A stretch of 64,000 bases of DNA from Atkinsonella hypoxylon (Eukaryota > Ascomycota > Sordariomycetes > Hypocreales > Clavicipitaceae), in the NCBI GenBank assembly GCA_000729835.1, contig JFHB01000151.1, forward strand, positions 1-64,000, read 5' to 3'. Of the stretch, positions 24,754-35,915 are shown one piece after another. A model generated the notes under the pieces. The model did not search any database, was not told where the DNA came from, and saw nothing but the letters and a program-made list of their open reading frames with translations. How positions within the stretch are numbered: the first letter of the stretch is position 1; every line of letters starts with the position of its first letter. A program made the translations under genes and the position numbers.

Positions 24754-27700
24754 ACTAGTTGCAGCAAAGGTCTCTAGATAGTCTTGACCTTCTATTTGCA
24801 TAAATCCTTTAACAACAAGGCGGGCCTTATATTTTATAGGATTATTTTCTTTATCCTTTTTTAGCCTATAAACAAGCCTATTCTTTAGAACTCTTCAGCC
24901 CTTAGGTACTTAGTCTTTCCCTATAAATTTGAAGGTTCCAGCAGCTAATAGCTGCTTAAATTCGCTATAGGTAGCTTCTATCTAATGCTGCTTAGCAGAG
25001 CTTTTTAGGGCTTACTTCTACGTGTTAGGAAGTTCATCCTTATTACTATTAGAAGTAATAGCTGCTTTAGTCCTTGCCTTAAAGCATAGATCCTTGATTA
25101 AGGAAAATATATCTCTATCTAAATCCATAGCATCAGCATTAGCTTCAGCTTCTATAGTAGCTTCTATAGGTGTTTCTATAGGTATAGGGGCTTTAGGGGC
25201 CTCTATAGCTTCTATAGGGTTGCTTGGTAGAAGAGCTTGATTTTCTACAGGTTCTAGTGGATGATTTAGCACATCTAGATAACTAGGATAAGGATACTTA
25301 GGAGTATAATTATCTTCTAATTGCTGCTGGTCATCGATTTCTCTCTCTAAAGGATTATCCACTATAGAACCAATAGGAACCTTAGGGATGCCCTATAAAA
25401 TAGGACCTATTCCTTCTATAATTTTAACGAAGCTAGTCTTTATAACAGCTTATTTAGAGGGGATATATATTAAATATACATTAGAACCTAGTGTAGCTAA
25501 AAGTCTACTAGGAATAGTTCTTTTAGCTAGCTTCTGCAACCTAGATCTTTGTTCTAATAGGATTAGAACTTTATAATAGAAGCCTATAGCCCTTATTTTA
25601 GTAAAATTAGGCTTATAGGTCTTAGAAGGCTTTAAATTAGCTAGATATAGCTGTTTAGGACTTAGTAGTTTAGTACTATTCGCAGTAGTATTAACTAAAT
25701 CCACTATAGCAGGAAGGATGTAGGACTATAGATATAGAGGTAATTGTAACTACTGTAGGGTAGTACGTAAACGGTCTAGAAGTACCCTTATAGCTCTCTT
25801 TATTAGCCTATTCTGTTCGTAAATATAGGGGCAAGAGGTGCTAAAGCAAATACCCTTAGAAGATAGCTAAGCTTGTAACTTAGTATTAATTTCTATACTA
25901 CTATTAAAATAAAGGTGTTTAGGGTAGCAGTTATACTGGTTTTTTAATTTCTTAAAGAAGCCTTTAATACAGCTATAGAGAGTAGAACCCTCTTTATTAG
26001 CTAGATTAAAAGACCACTTATACTGTAATTTTCTATTAATTAGAAAAAGAACTAGAGGCCTCTTATTGTGCAGTATAGGCTCTATTTTAACGGTATCTCC
26101 CTCTATAATATCTAAACATCTAGGGGGGTTAGGAATAGCATGCTTGCTAGGTTTTCTAACAGCTTTAGCTTAGTTGTAAGCTAGGCAGTTAAAATCCTTT
26201 TCCTTAATTTTTGTAAAATTAGGAATACCTTTAGTAATAGAAGCAGTCTTCTTTAGTAAAGGGAGTCCTATATGCCCTAATCTAACGTACTAAGTAGCAG
26301 CTAATTCTAGGAGCTTCTTATAGGAAGAAGAAGCTATAGGGTTACTAGAATTATTATTAGAGCTAGCTTCCTGTTGCTCCCTATCTTACTAGATCTCTTA
26401 AGAACTACAGGCCTTATTTAAGGGATCTAGACGGCTACTTCCTCTAATATCTAGCAACTTAGGATTTAGACCTTCTAAATCCCTGTTATTAGAAGGAATC
26501 TAACTAGGAGCCCGTTTAGGAACTAGGGCTAATAGCTCTATAGTATTGTTATTAGTATTATCTTCTTCTTTAAAATTAGATAATTCCTTGATTTAGCTAT
26601 ATTTCTCTAGATTAAAACTAGGCTGTTAAGGGATTTAAACCTCTATAGGATAACTAGCATTATAACTGCTATTATAACTATTGCTAGCTAGAAATCCTAT
26701 ATAAGAGAGATTAGCGTGGTTTTTACACACTCTAGAGGTCTCTTGCCCCTTAAGCTGTAAGAAGAAACTATACTTTTTAGGATTTAGAAGCCTACAGCAG
26801 CTTCTATTAGCTAGAAATAGCTAATTTCTAAGGAGAGTGCCCCCTATTAAATAGTGCTTTAGACTACTAATTAGGTTAGTATTTAAACCTAGGCAATATA
26901 GAGCATCCTTTAGAGCTAAAGGCCTGTATTTAGCTGGATTTATACTAACTAGTACCTAGAATACAGCAGTTCCCTGTCCTTTAGGATAAATAGGACTTCC
27001 TCTAGTAGCAATAGGCGCGGTTTTACCCTTTTTTATAGGCTTAAAAGTCCTAAAAAATGCCTTATTGTTAACTATATAATAGGTAGAACCTGTATTGTAT
27101 AGTAAGGAGTTTTTAATTATTCCATTAGAATAGTTAAAAGAAGGGGTATTATTACTAGTAGTACTAGTATCACTAGTAGTAGATTCTATATCTAAATCGT
27201 AAGAATTATTACTACTAGAACTGCTAGAATCATTAGATTCTATAGTATCCTAGTTGCTAGTAGATAGGTTATAACAACCTATAGCAAAAGCAGCTTCTCC
27301 ATCCTTATTCCTAGAGTTTTTGTTACTTCTTCTTCGGCCCTTCTACTTCTTCTTATTCTTAGAGGCTTTATCTGTATCTTTAGAGGCATTAGAATTGTTA
27401 GAATTAGAATCGGAGTTCTTCTTCTGATTAGGAGGATTCTTTCCTTAATTAGCCTTATTATTAGAACTATTAAAATTAGAAGCTTTATAACTAAGAGCCT
27501 TAGATATAGAGGAGCTTTTATCTCTTTGTTCTTCTAATAAGTTAGCTATAAGGAACTGTAAATTCAGCATTTTTACAGATAGACCTTATGCTCTAGCAGC
27601 TCTAATAGAATATTGCTGCCTTTTAGCCTAGCTAGGGAAGGTTTTCTTTAAAGCATTAATATAATAATTTACCTAGTCGATAGGATTAATAGCTACACTA

Positions 27701-28034
27701 TAGAGCTGTAATCTAGCTAGTAAATTATTAAATTCAGCATTAAAGGCCTCTAAAGATCCCTTATAGTTCGAAAACGATAAGTTGTAATAACTAGCATATA
27801 GCGTACTACGTTGTATTTTAGCACTCTGCGAATACTGCCTAACTAGAACGTTATAGGCATCTACAGGGGACTTATGCTAGCTTATAGCAGCTTGAGGTCC
27901 AGATTAGCAACTATCTCTTATAATTATAAGGATAATAGCTTGTTCTAAATCTACTAAAGTACTAGCTATACTAGGATTATTAATAAATTAAGGGAATCCT
28001 AGTGCCCTAAATTAAATAGTTAAAGCTTGCTTCT
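24754..28034 (-). pseudogene. gag-pol: Copia B Gag-Pol remnant, middle part (Gag, protease, integrase, RT start)
   Basis: Minus-strand sequence colinear with copia A from about 19140 to 22412. It holds the rest of Gag, the protease, the integrase zinc motif (around 26150-26310), the integrase core and the start of RT. Stretches 25018-25362 and 25450-25704 are open on minus and match the integrase C-terminus and the Pro/Glu-rich linker before RT. RIP stops break the rest. It is cut at 24753 by copia A and at 28034 by Gypsy-C; the frame goes on in Gag at 46073. Confidence 0.9.
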
Positions 28035-28277
28035 TGTTACGGTAGGATCCGACACGGGTTTGTTGGAAGTAACAATAGGTTGTTGGATTCGATAGGTTAT
28101 GCAAAGATTCGTAAGAGGAGTCGTAAGAATTGCTGTAGGGAGCATCTAGGAATAGTATTCTAGTAAATAATAGTTAATTGTTCAATCTAACTACCTAAGT
28201 GTTGCTTCTAACTACTTATATATAATTGCAGTTACATACACTAGTGACCTATAGGTCTATATAATTATCCTGTAATA
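28035..28277 (-). repeat. Gypsy-C 3' LTR (243 bp)
   Basis: The left, outer end is nearly free of RIP (GGATCCGACACGGGTTTG). The right, inner end is changed (GGTCTATATAATTATCCTG where the other LTR's outer end has GGTCTGTATGATTATCCCG). Confidence 0.92.
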
Positions 28278-28869
28278 AGTGCTGCCTCTACAAAAAAGAT
28301 TAGCTGTTCTAGCTGTTCTAAAAATTAAGTGTTAGTTATTAGAAGGTGTATTAGATTAAACTAAATAACTTATTAATCTAGCTGTTATAAAAGGCGTAGA
28401 AAGGTAGTTATTGTTTTATTGTATAAGCATGTGTTATTGTTGTTGTAGTACAATCTACAGCGTAGGTTGCTATATTTATGTATTTTCTTGTGCACTTATA
28501 ATGCCTAAATTACACTTATAATCTAGTAACTATTAAATCTATATATTAAATTAACGGATTTCCTTAGACCTAATAGAGCGTTAAAGCTTGTTCTATATCC
28601 TATATATAAGTAAAGTTGCGCAAAATTATCCTAGATAATGTTAAATTCTATAAATTAATCTTATATAATAAAGCTAATTTATTGAATCTATATAGCACAT
28701 TCTTTATATAAGATTATTCTACGCAGTGTTAAAAGCATTAAAATTAATCTATATTAAAGCAAATTTTCTGTTAAATCCCTTTAGTGCATTTTTTTGTGTA
28801 TATACAGCTTATTCTAATCCTTAAGCATTAGTAATAGCAGTAAATTATTAGTTAGTTATAGTAAGCTGT
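28278..28869 (-). other. Gypsy-C 3' untranslated stretch
   Basis: Between the 3' frame and the 3' LTR. No frame or RNA gene seen. The base run beside the LTR (AGAGGCAGCA on minus) may be the remains of the polypurine tract. Confidence 0.5.
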
Positions 28870-30430
28870 TAGTTCTCTCTAGAAAGTAAAGCTAAAGAAC
28901 GTTCCTAGCGGCTTTAGGGAGGGTTTTACCTAGAAGGCGCTAGTTTTACGCTTAGTAGGCGTTTCTACTAGTTTACTTACAGCTAGCCTCTTAGTTAGCG
29001 TTTTTACCTTAGTTAGTATTAGCTTTACTGTAGAAGGTATCTTTTGTAGAATTAATAGAGAGAAATACATTAAAGATAGGTTAATTAGTATAAACTAAGC
29101 ACTTCTTCTACATTAAATAGTGCTAAATCTATTACTAAAGAGGCCTTATACAGCAATAGGCTAGTTAGCTAAGCGTTCTAAGAAGTTTACATAAATATAG
29201 TTAATTTTATATTGTAGGTATCTACTTTTTGCCTATAGTATGTTAATATTGCTAGTAACCTTTAGTAAGGTTTTGTTTTTATTAATAACGTTATTAACAC
29301 CTTTATTAAATTAACTTATACTATTTAGTTAGTTATATATACTGTAAATAGTAGTTTATAATTTATTAAACTACTTATTAAATAAACCTCCTTTAGCCTC
29401 TATTTTAATCTAGTTAATCTTTTTATTTAACTTATTAATTTTAGTAATATAGAGGTTAAGTTGCTTCTATACAGTATTACTACCTATAGAAGTGTTCTTA
29501 AGGTAGGCTTTAATTATTTCTTTAGCGTTAAATTTATACTTCTTCTAAAGGAGACTATTATACTAGCTCTAGAATTACACCTTAGCTAATAGAATAAAGA
29601 GTAAGTCTATACAGCTAATACTAGCTAAAGCACCTATAATAGTGCTGTTAATTCTACTAAATTTATTAAAGAAGTAAATAGTAAGTAACGCTGCCTATAA
29701 CAGTAAACTAGTAGATAAATCTATAGTAACAGTTTCCTTACCTCTTTTTACTATATTGCTACTATAGTATATAGTAGCAGCTGCTTTTGCCTATATCTTG
29801 CCTCTTCTAGCCACTCTAGCGTTACCTATAGATGCCTTAGTATTCTTACCTTTATATTGCTAGTTTTAGCGCTTTACTTTATAGTTATTATAAATCCTAA
29901 AGATATATATTACTGTATTCTACTAGAGTAAGTAATATATATTATCTTTAGAGACCTTAATGCTAGTTTTATCTATTATACTGCCTTTAAGGGTAAATTT
30001 ATAGGTATAAGTGTAAATAGTATTTTCTATATTCTATACCTTTTCTTTAGCTTTATTAGTGTAGCAATACTAACTATAGTCTTCTATAATAGGCTCTACA
30101 TTAGTAATGTTAATGTTATCTTTAATTTCTATAGAAATAGTGCTAAAGATAAACTTATTAACTTTTAGGGTGCCTTTAGTACTTCTAGGCTTACTAAAAG
30201 TGCTATATAAGCAGTAGAAATTAAGTAATATAAGATAAGTTTTAATGTTATTTAGCTCTATAGCTACTATATTACCTTTATAGTTATATTTCTACTCCTT
30301 AAACTTAAAACCTTTACTTTTAGCGTTAGAACTATTATTATAATTAATATATATATTAGAAGCAATATATTCTTCTTTAGGTTTAAATAGTAGCAGTATT
30401 ATAGCTTAAGTGTAGTTACTGTTATTGTTC
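28870..30430 (-). pseudogene. Gypsy-C third reading frame downstream of integrase, unknown function
   Basis: A minus-strand frame of about 520 codons, more open and more protein-like than anything else in Gypsy-C. Order: a hydrophilic N-terminal part rich in Asn, Lys and Ser; a Lys/Arg-rich stretch at about 29800-29880; two hydrophobic runs, one near 29650-29700 and one at about 29581-29640 (Ile-Ile-Gly-Ala to Ile-Leu-Leu-Ala-Lys); then a long helical, possibly coiled-coil Lys/Asn/Leu/Ile region at about 29220-29520; and a basic Lys/Thr-rich end near 28900-29000. The few stops are mostly at Gln-type positions. It lies after integrase, where env sits in retroviruses, but I see no signal peptide or cleavage site and recognise no family. 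Confidence 0.5.
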
Positions 30431-30999
30431 TCTTCTTAGAATAAGCTATTTAGATTTACTAGAATTAATAATTCTAAACTACTAAAAGAAAAGGATAATA
30501 GTAGTAGATTTTCTATAGAGAGAATAGAAGAGGCTAGAAGTAGCTCTATAAAGGCTAGTTAATCCTATAGGCTATAGAAATTTACTCTATAGGTAGTTTA
30601 TTGCTCTTAGTGTAGTATTCTAGTGTTTAACTGTTAAAAGTAGCTAAACAACAGCCTAAGGGGATAGAAAGAGTAGCAGCTGCAATAGTATTAATAAATT
30701 TATAAAGACTTTATAATATATAAAGGTGTAAAGAAAAGGTTATATAGTAGAAAGCGTAAAAATTCGTAAAAGTAAAGGTAAATTTATAGGAAAAGTAGGT
30801 TAAAACAATAGTATATAGATTTATAGGTGTTTTTTTCCTAACCTTCTATAATTCTATAATATAGGTTAATTTTAATAGTTCTAATAATAATAAATAAGGA
30901 AATAAAGAAAAAGATATTAAGAGATTTAAACAATCTATTATATAATAAAGGAAATTAAGACTTATAAGAAAAAGAGTTAGTAGTAGGCTTCTGCTAGCT
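30431..30999 (-). other. Gypsy-C stretch between integrase and third frame
   Basis: Eroded sequence without a clear frame. It may hold the integrase tail; I could not identify a chromodomain here. Confidence 0.4.
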
Positions 31000-33125
31000 A
31001 ATTTAGGGTTTTTTAGTAAGCTATATTACCCTTCTAATAACGCTAATACTCTTCTTCTTAATTTATAGAGTGCTTCTATAGATATTTATTTATAATTTTA
31101 AAAGCATTAACTTTAAGCTTATCTTTAGAAATCTATTAGTTGTCTTTAGTAGAGAACTCTTTCTATTATATAAGGAATTCTAAATGCAGCTTACTTAACC
31201 TACTGCAGAAACGTTAAATTTAATAGGCGTAAATTTACTTAATTTCTTAATAGTTCTTTATACTAAACCTTTCTATTGCAATTAGCAGTAGTAGTTGCTC
31301 TTTCTAGTTAAAAGGGTCTTTACCTTATCTTAACTTCTAAAGGTAAGCTGCTAATACTACTAAGTATATATATAAATCTAGTAGAAAATCTAGGTAAAAC
31401 AATAATAAGCTTACTTTTATAAGAACCTTATATAGCTTTACCTATTAAGGAGACTATTTCTTTTTTAGCTTTTCTAGAAGTATATATCCTTAGTGTAATT
31501 ATAGGTAGACTATATCCTTTACTTTAATGTTAATAGGCTTATACTAGGTGTTATATTTAATCTTGCTTAAGGCATTTACTATACTAATAGCTATTTCTGC
31601 CTCTTACTAGTATAGCTTCTAAAGTATAGCTATATTGCTTATATCTATTCTATTGCTAGAAACGTTATCTAATTAGATTAAATTAATAACAGTAGCTAGT
31701 TAGAAACTATATATAAGTTTATTAAAGGAAATCCTTATACTAGCTACTACTGCATTATTAAGTTAGTACTATAGTGCTAAAAGTATTGCAGTCTATAGTG
31801 TATTTAGATTTATAACTATATAGTATTAAATAGCAATAATAACTGTTTAATTCTTCTATTTAGCTGTTCTATCTATCTATAGGTAGTAAGCTGTAGCTAT
31901 AAGTAATTTACTTCTAATTTAGGTAAATATACTTCTCTAGACGTTAGAAATAAACTTTAGATCTTAGTTGCTTATAATCTACTTAGAAAGGCCTTAGTTT
32001 AATAAATAAAGTATCTATAAGAGTAGTTCTGCCTAAATTTCTACTATATATATTATATACTTAAGTATAAGGATTGTTTACTTACTAAATAGGTAATTTA
32101 CTAAATACAGTAAGTTATAGAAGCTATATTTATCTTTTTGCTATAGAGTGTTTATTAAGCTAACTTTAGGTATATTAGTAATAAAATTAAGCGAAATTGT
32201 ATAAAAAGGAGTTAGAACTAACTTTAACAACCTTAATTTCTCTAGCAGCTTACTGCAGTTAATTGCGTTTTCTTTATAGGTGCAGCAGTAAGCAATATAG
32301 GCTTAAATCTACTTATATATCTGTAGAAAGTAAACTGCCTGCAATTCTACTGCTATTCTATAGGCGCTAAAATAGTTTTAATTGTTATAGACTGTTTTAA
32401 GGATAGATTCTACAACCTTTATAGGTATATATAGTTAGAATAGGCCTTTTCTATTATAATAGTACAAAAGTCTGTTGTCTTATAGGGTCTATCTATACAG
32501 CAGAATCCTTAGTCTTCTTTGTTAATTTTACTAATCCTGCTTTTTGCAAAAGTCCTTAATACCTTCTATAATTCTATTAAGCTTTAGATTAGAACTATAG
32601 CCTTAAATAATTTCCTCTTTTAGACCTTTATTTAATACTACTGTAGCGCTGCATTCTTTAGCGAAAAATGCACTTACATTAAGCTTATTAAATTTGCTAT
32701 TATAAGCCTCCTCTTAGTATAAAACTGTAACTAGCAACCTAAAGAGCGCATTTAGCACTACGTTTAGCACTTCTAGTATATAGAAGACTCTTAGGTTAAA
32801 TTGCAATAGATAATTAGCTACTTTAGCTAATTTTAGGTTAGCTTTATCTAGATCTATTGTAGTAAGTAAGGTGTATTTAATAATCCCTTTTGCTAGTAAG
32901 TAGTCTATAATAATATTAATAGTGTAGTAGTTAGATTAAACTATTTTCTATAGCTTTTAAACACTCTATACAATTGCAGCTACCTCTACCTTAGTTAATC
33001 TATAGCGTTTCTTTAGGTTAGAAGTGCATCTTAAGAGGAAAAGGATTAGTTAAAGCTAATTGTTTTTAATGTCTTTACTAGGTATACTGTAACTGTTCTA
33101 TTTGCCTATAAGCTAGAAGATAAAG
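31000..33125 (-). pseudogene. pol: Gypsy-C Pol remnant: RNase H end and integrase
   Basis: Continues from 41211 once Gypsy-B#2 is removed. The RNase H end and the linker to integrase are at about 32600-33125 on minus. The integrase zinc region and core are at about 31300-32470, including the helix-rich segment before the third acidic residue. The match to fungal gypsy Pol is by order and pattern of residues. RIP stops are frequent, with frame changes near the RNase H block. Non-functional. Confidence 0.7.
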
Positions 33126-33450
33126 TGTAATGGACTGACCTAGTGGCTGCTGCTAACTAGCGTCTATAATAGAAACTATAATCATAGGGGGGAAAGGAGG
33201 AAGAGAGAGAAGGAACTAGAAGCCTCTCTATGCCTCTGTACTATATATTTAGGGGTAGGTCCATCCCCTTAGGAGCCCCTTTTAGTATATACTCTATAGC
33301 TAAGGTCCTCTCTCTAGAGCCTAGTAAAGTCTAGCTAACCTCTAGATAAATACAGCTTACTTCTATCCCTTTACCTATATAGATCTCTATCTCTCTTCTG
33401 CTGTTCTCTCTCTACTAAAAGACCTAAGCTTAAGGCTTAAGTTTATAATA
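33126..33450 (-). repeat. Gypsy-B#2 3' LTR (325 bp)
   Basis: The outer (left) end keeps TGTAATGGACTGACCTAGTGG; written on minus this is the LTR 3' end. The inner right end is changed to GTTTATAATA, against GTCTATAACA at 41201-41210. Confidence 0.93.
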
Positions 33451-34084
33451 TACTCTCCTTCTCCTTCTAGGCCCTATAACAATCCCTTTTGTTATCTATA
33501 GTAGGTGCTATAGATAGCAGCTAACTCTCTATCTATTCCCTCTTTATATTTCTCTATTGTCTACTTATAAAAAGATAGAGGTATAACGTTTGCCCCTAAG
33601 CGCTTCGCTCTAGCTGTTCTATTGCTGTACTAGCGTACTATTTATTGTTAGTGCAGCGTTATAGAGCTAATATATAAATAAACGTTTGCTCTACCTCCTT
33701 TCCCTTTAATTGCCTATAGCACCTTAGCAATAGCTGTTAACTACCCTACTAACTAACCTATTAGCTGCACTATAATAGGTTAATTACGCTCTCTCCCTTA
33801 ATTATACTCTTCTAGGGTTTATTAACTCTCTACCTCTCTTTACCTTATAATTCTCTATATATAGCTATTAATTATTTACCTATTATATAGGTACTAGCTA
33901 TAATACTAGTGTTACTAGCGCGTAAACTGCCTATATCCCTAGGTCTCCTTATATTTAGAGCAATTATTGCGTAATAATCCCTTTTATTAACTAAAAGGCA
34001 CTCTCTCTCTTTTATCCTTATTGCTGTTGTAAACAGTTATTAGATATATATAATCTATTTATATATAAGAGGTATTATTAGGGG

Positions 34085-34210
34085 TGTAGAGCGTAAATAG
34101 TTATTATTAGTGTTATTCTTTTAGTGTATAATAAACTAATAGCTAGTAAAGTGTAAACAGTTATTATTGTTGTTATCCCTTTAGTGCGCAATAAACTAGT
34201 AGCTAGCTCT
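34085..34210 (-). repeat. Two-copy 60-bp tandem repeat in the Gypsy-B#2 3' region
   Basis: Two adjacent diverged units, each holding a TTATTATTxxTGTTAT core and a run resembling AATAAACTAxTAGCTAG. The same pair is present in Gypsy-B#1 (49261-49380) and #3 (about 52330-52450), so it belongs to the family. Confidence 0.65.
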
Positions 34211-34253
34211 TAGCTGTTTCTAATATAAAAATAAATAATTTCTCTTTTCCTTT

Positions 34254-35776
34254 CTTTATCTTTTTCTTTCTTCTTTATATTTTATCTTACTTCTATATTA
34301 TAACTAAATAATTCTATTATAGTTTCCTAAAATCCCTTACTTTACTATATAGCTACTACTGCTCCTTTTAATATAAAAGAACCTCTTTTTAATATATTTA
34401 AATAGAATTTATTTAACTATTAGTAGCTTACTAATTAAAATCGTAAAATATTATTTTATTAGCCTAAAGTATACTGCCTCTTTACTTATATATAGCTTAT
34501 TCTTTTACTAATTAAGAGTATATTTAGAACTTTAGCAGTTATATTGCTAGCGCTAGTGCTCTTACTGCTTCTACTTCTATAGTGCTATTAGTCCCTTACT
34601 GCTGCTATATCTATAGTTTCCTTATATAAAGAAACTTAAATAACTTAGAGTTATTTAACAGCAATATTCTTAAAGATATCTATATACTATACTGCAATAA
34701 CCTTTATAAAAAGAGCTTATATAACTGTTATTTTAGCTAAAGGAGAGAATACTAACTATATATATAGAGGCATTAAGGTTATATTTAAAATCTTAGCTTT
34801 TTTACTAAGTATTCTTACTTATAGTATTACTTTACCTAAATATAGGAACTTATTAACTAAGGTTTTATAGTTAAGTTTACTTTAATCTCCCTTTATACTA
34901 GCTAGCCTTTCTACTGTATAATTCTTATATATAAATTTTTAAATATATATAACTACTATAACTTTATTCTTAAGAATATACTTACTACTAATTATATAAA
35001 GAAGAAGGTTATACTCTTTTTTTCTTTTTACTATATAACTTAAACTAGCTATTCTTTTATACTTACTCTCTCTCTCTCTACTAACTATAAGAGCACTATA
35101 GCCTTTATTATTCTAAAGAACAATAAGTTTAACCCTAATAAGTATAAGTATATCTCTATAGATATTAATAATAACTTCTTATTCTCTTCTATACTTACTA
35201 CTACTGCTGCTATTACTATACTTTTCTTATTACTGCTACTTATACTTATACTTTATTATATACTACTAACCTTTACTACTACTGCCTCTTTACTACTATA
35301 TAAAGCTTCTTTACTGCTATATATTATTCCTTTACCTTTATAGAATAACCTTAAGGTAATATACTAAAAATATATCTACCTTTAGATAGAGCTTAAAAGC
35401 TTAAACTACTTATAGCGCTAATTACTATTTATATTTCTAGAGTATATAACCTTAACCTAGCTTATTGCTCTCTTTACCTTCTCTCTCTTTATCTTTCTTT
35501 TCTTAAGGACTATACCTTTATACCTAAAGCATTAAGCTATTTAAGATATTATATTCTTACTTATATCTACTAGAGTAAGGCCTTAATCTAGAGCACTAGT
35601 TATATTCTTACCTACTCTAGCTCTTATATTTTCTACTAGCGCTACTATTTTAGCTCTAGCTCTTATACTACTCTAAGGGCACTATATAGCTTCTTTAGCT
35701 TCTATTCTATAACTGCTTAAAGAGTAATAAGGCGCCTTTTAAGTAGTTATACCTCTACGCTATAAGTACTGCTGCC
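34254..35776 (-). pseudogene. Gypsy-B#2 3' reading frame, unknown function
   Basis: The uninterrupted equivalent of 13980-14615 plus 48314-49200. It follows the A-rich tract (T-run on plus at about 35807-35823) after the chromodomain and ends in a Lys-rich segment. RIP stops are many, and either strand could be the coding one. I recognise no domain. Confidence 0.35.
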
Positions 35777-35915
35777 TCCTTACTACTTACTAAGAAATTT
35801 CTTTTGTTTTTTTTTTTTTTTTTTATAATAATTATATAGGCCTTTATAAAGAAGAGTTTATTTTTCTTTATTTTTAGTTAAAGATTACTAAGTTATTATT
35901 AAAGTCTATATAAAA

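Noticed and set aside
28035..28277. Short GC-richer segment suggestive of a single-copy gene fragment
   Set aside because: It pairs with 45830-46072 and is flanked by CTTCT duplications, so it is a Gypsy-C LTR end that escaped RIP.
28870..30430. Calling the Gypsy-C third frame an envelope gene
   Set aside because: Position and hydrophobic runs alone are not enough; no signal peptide, cleavage site or family match could be seen.
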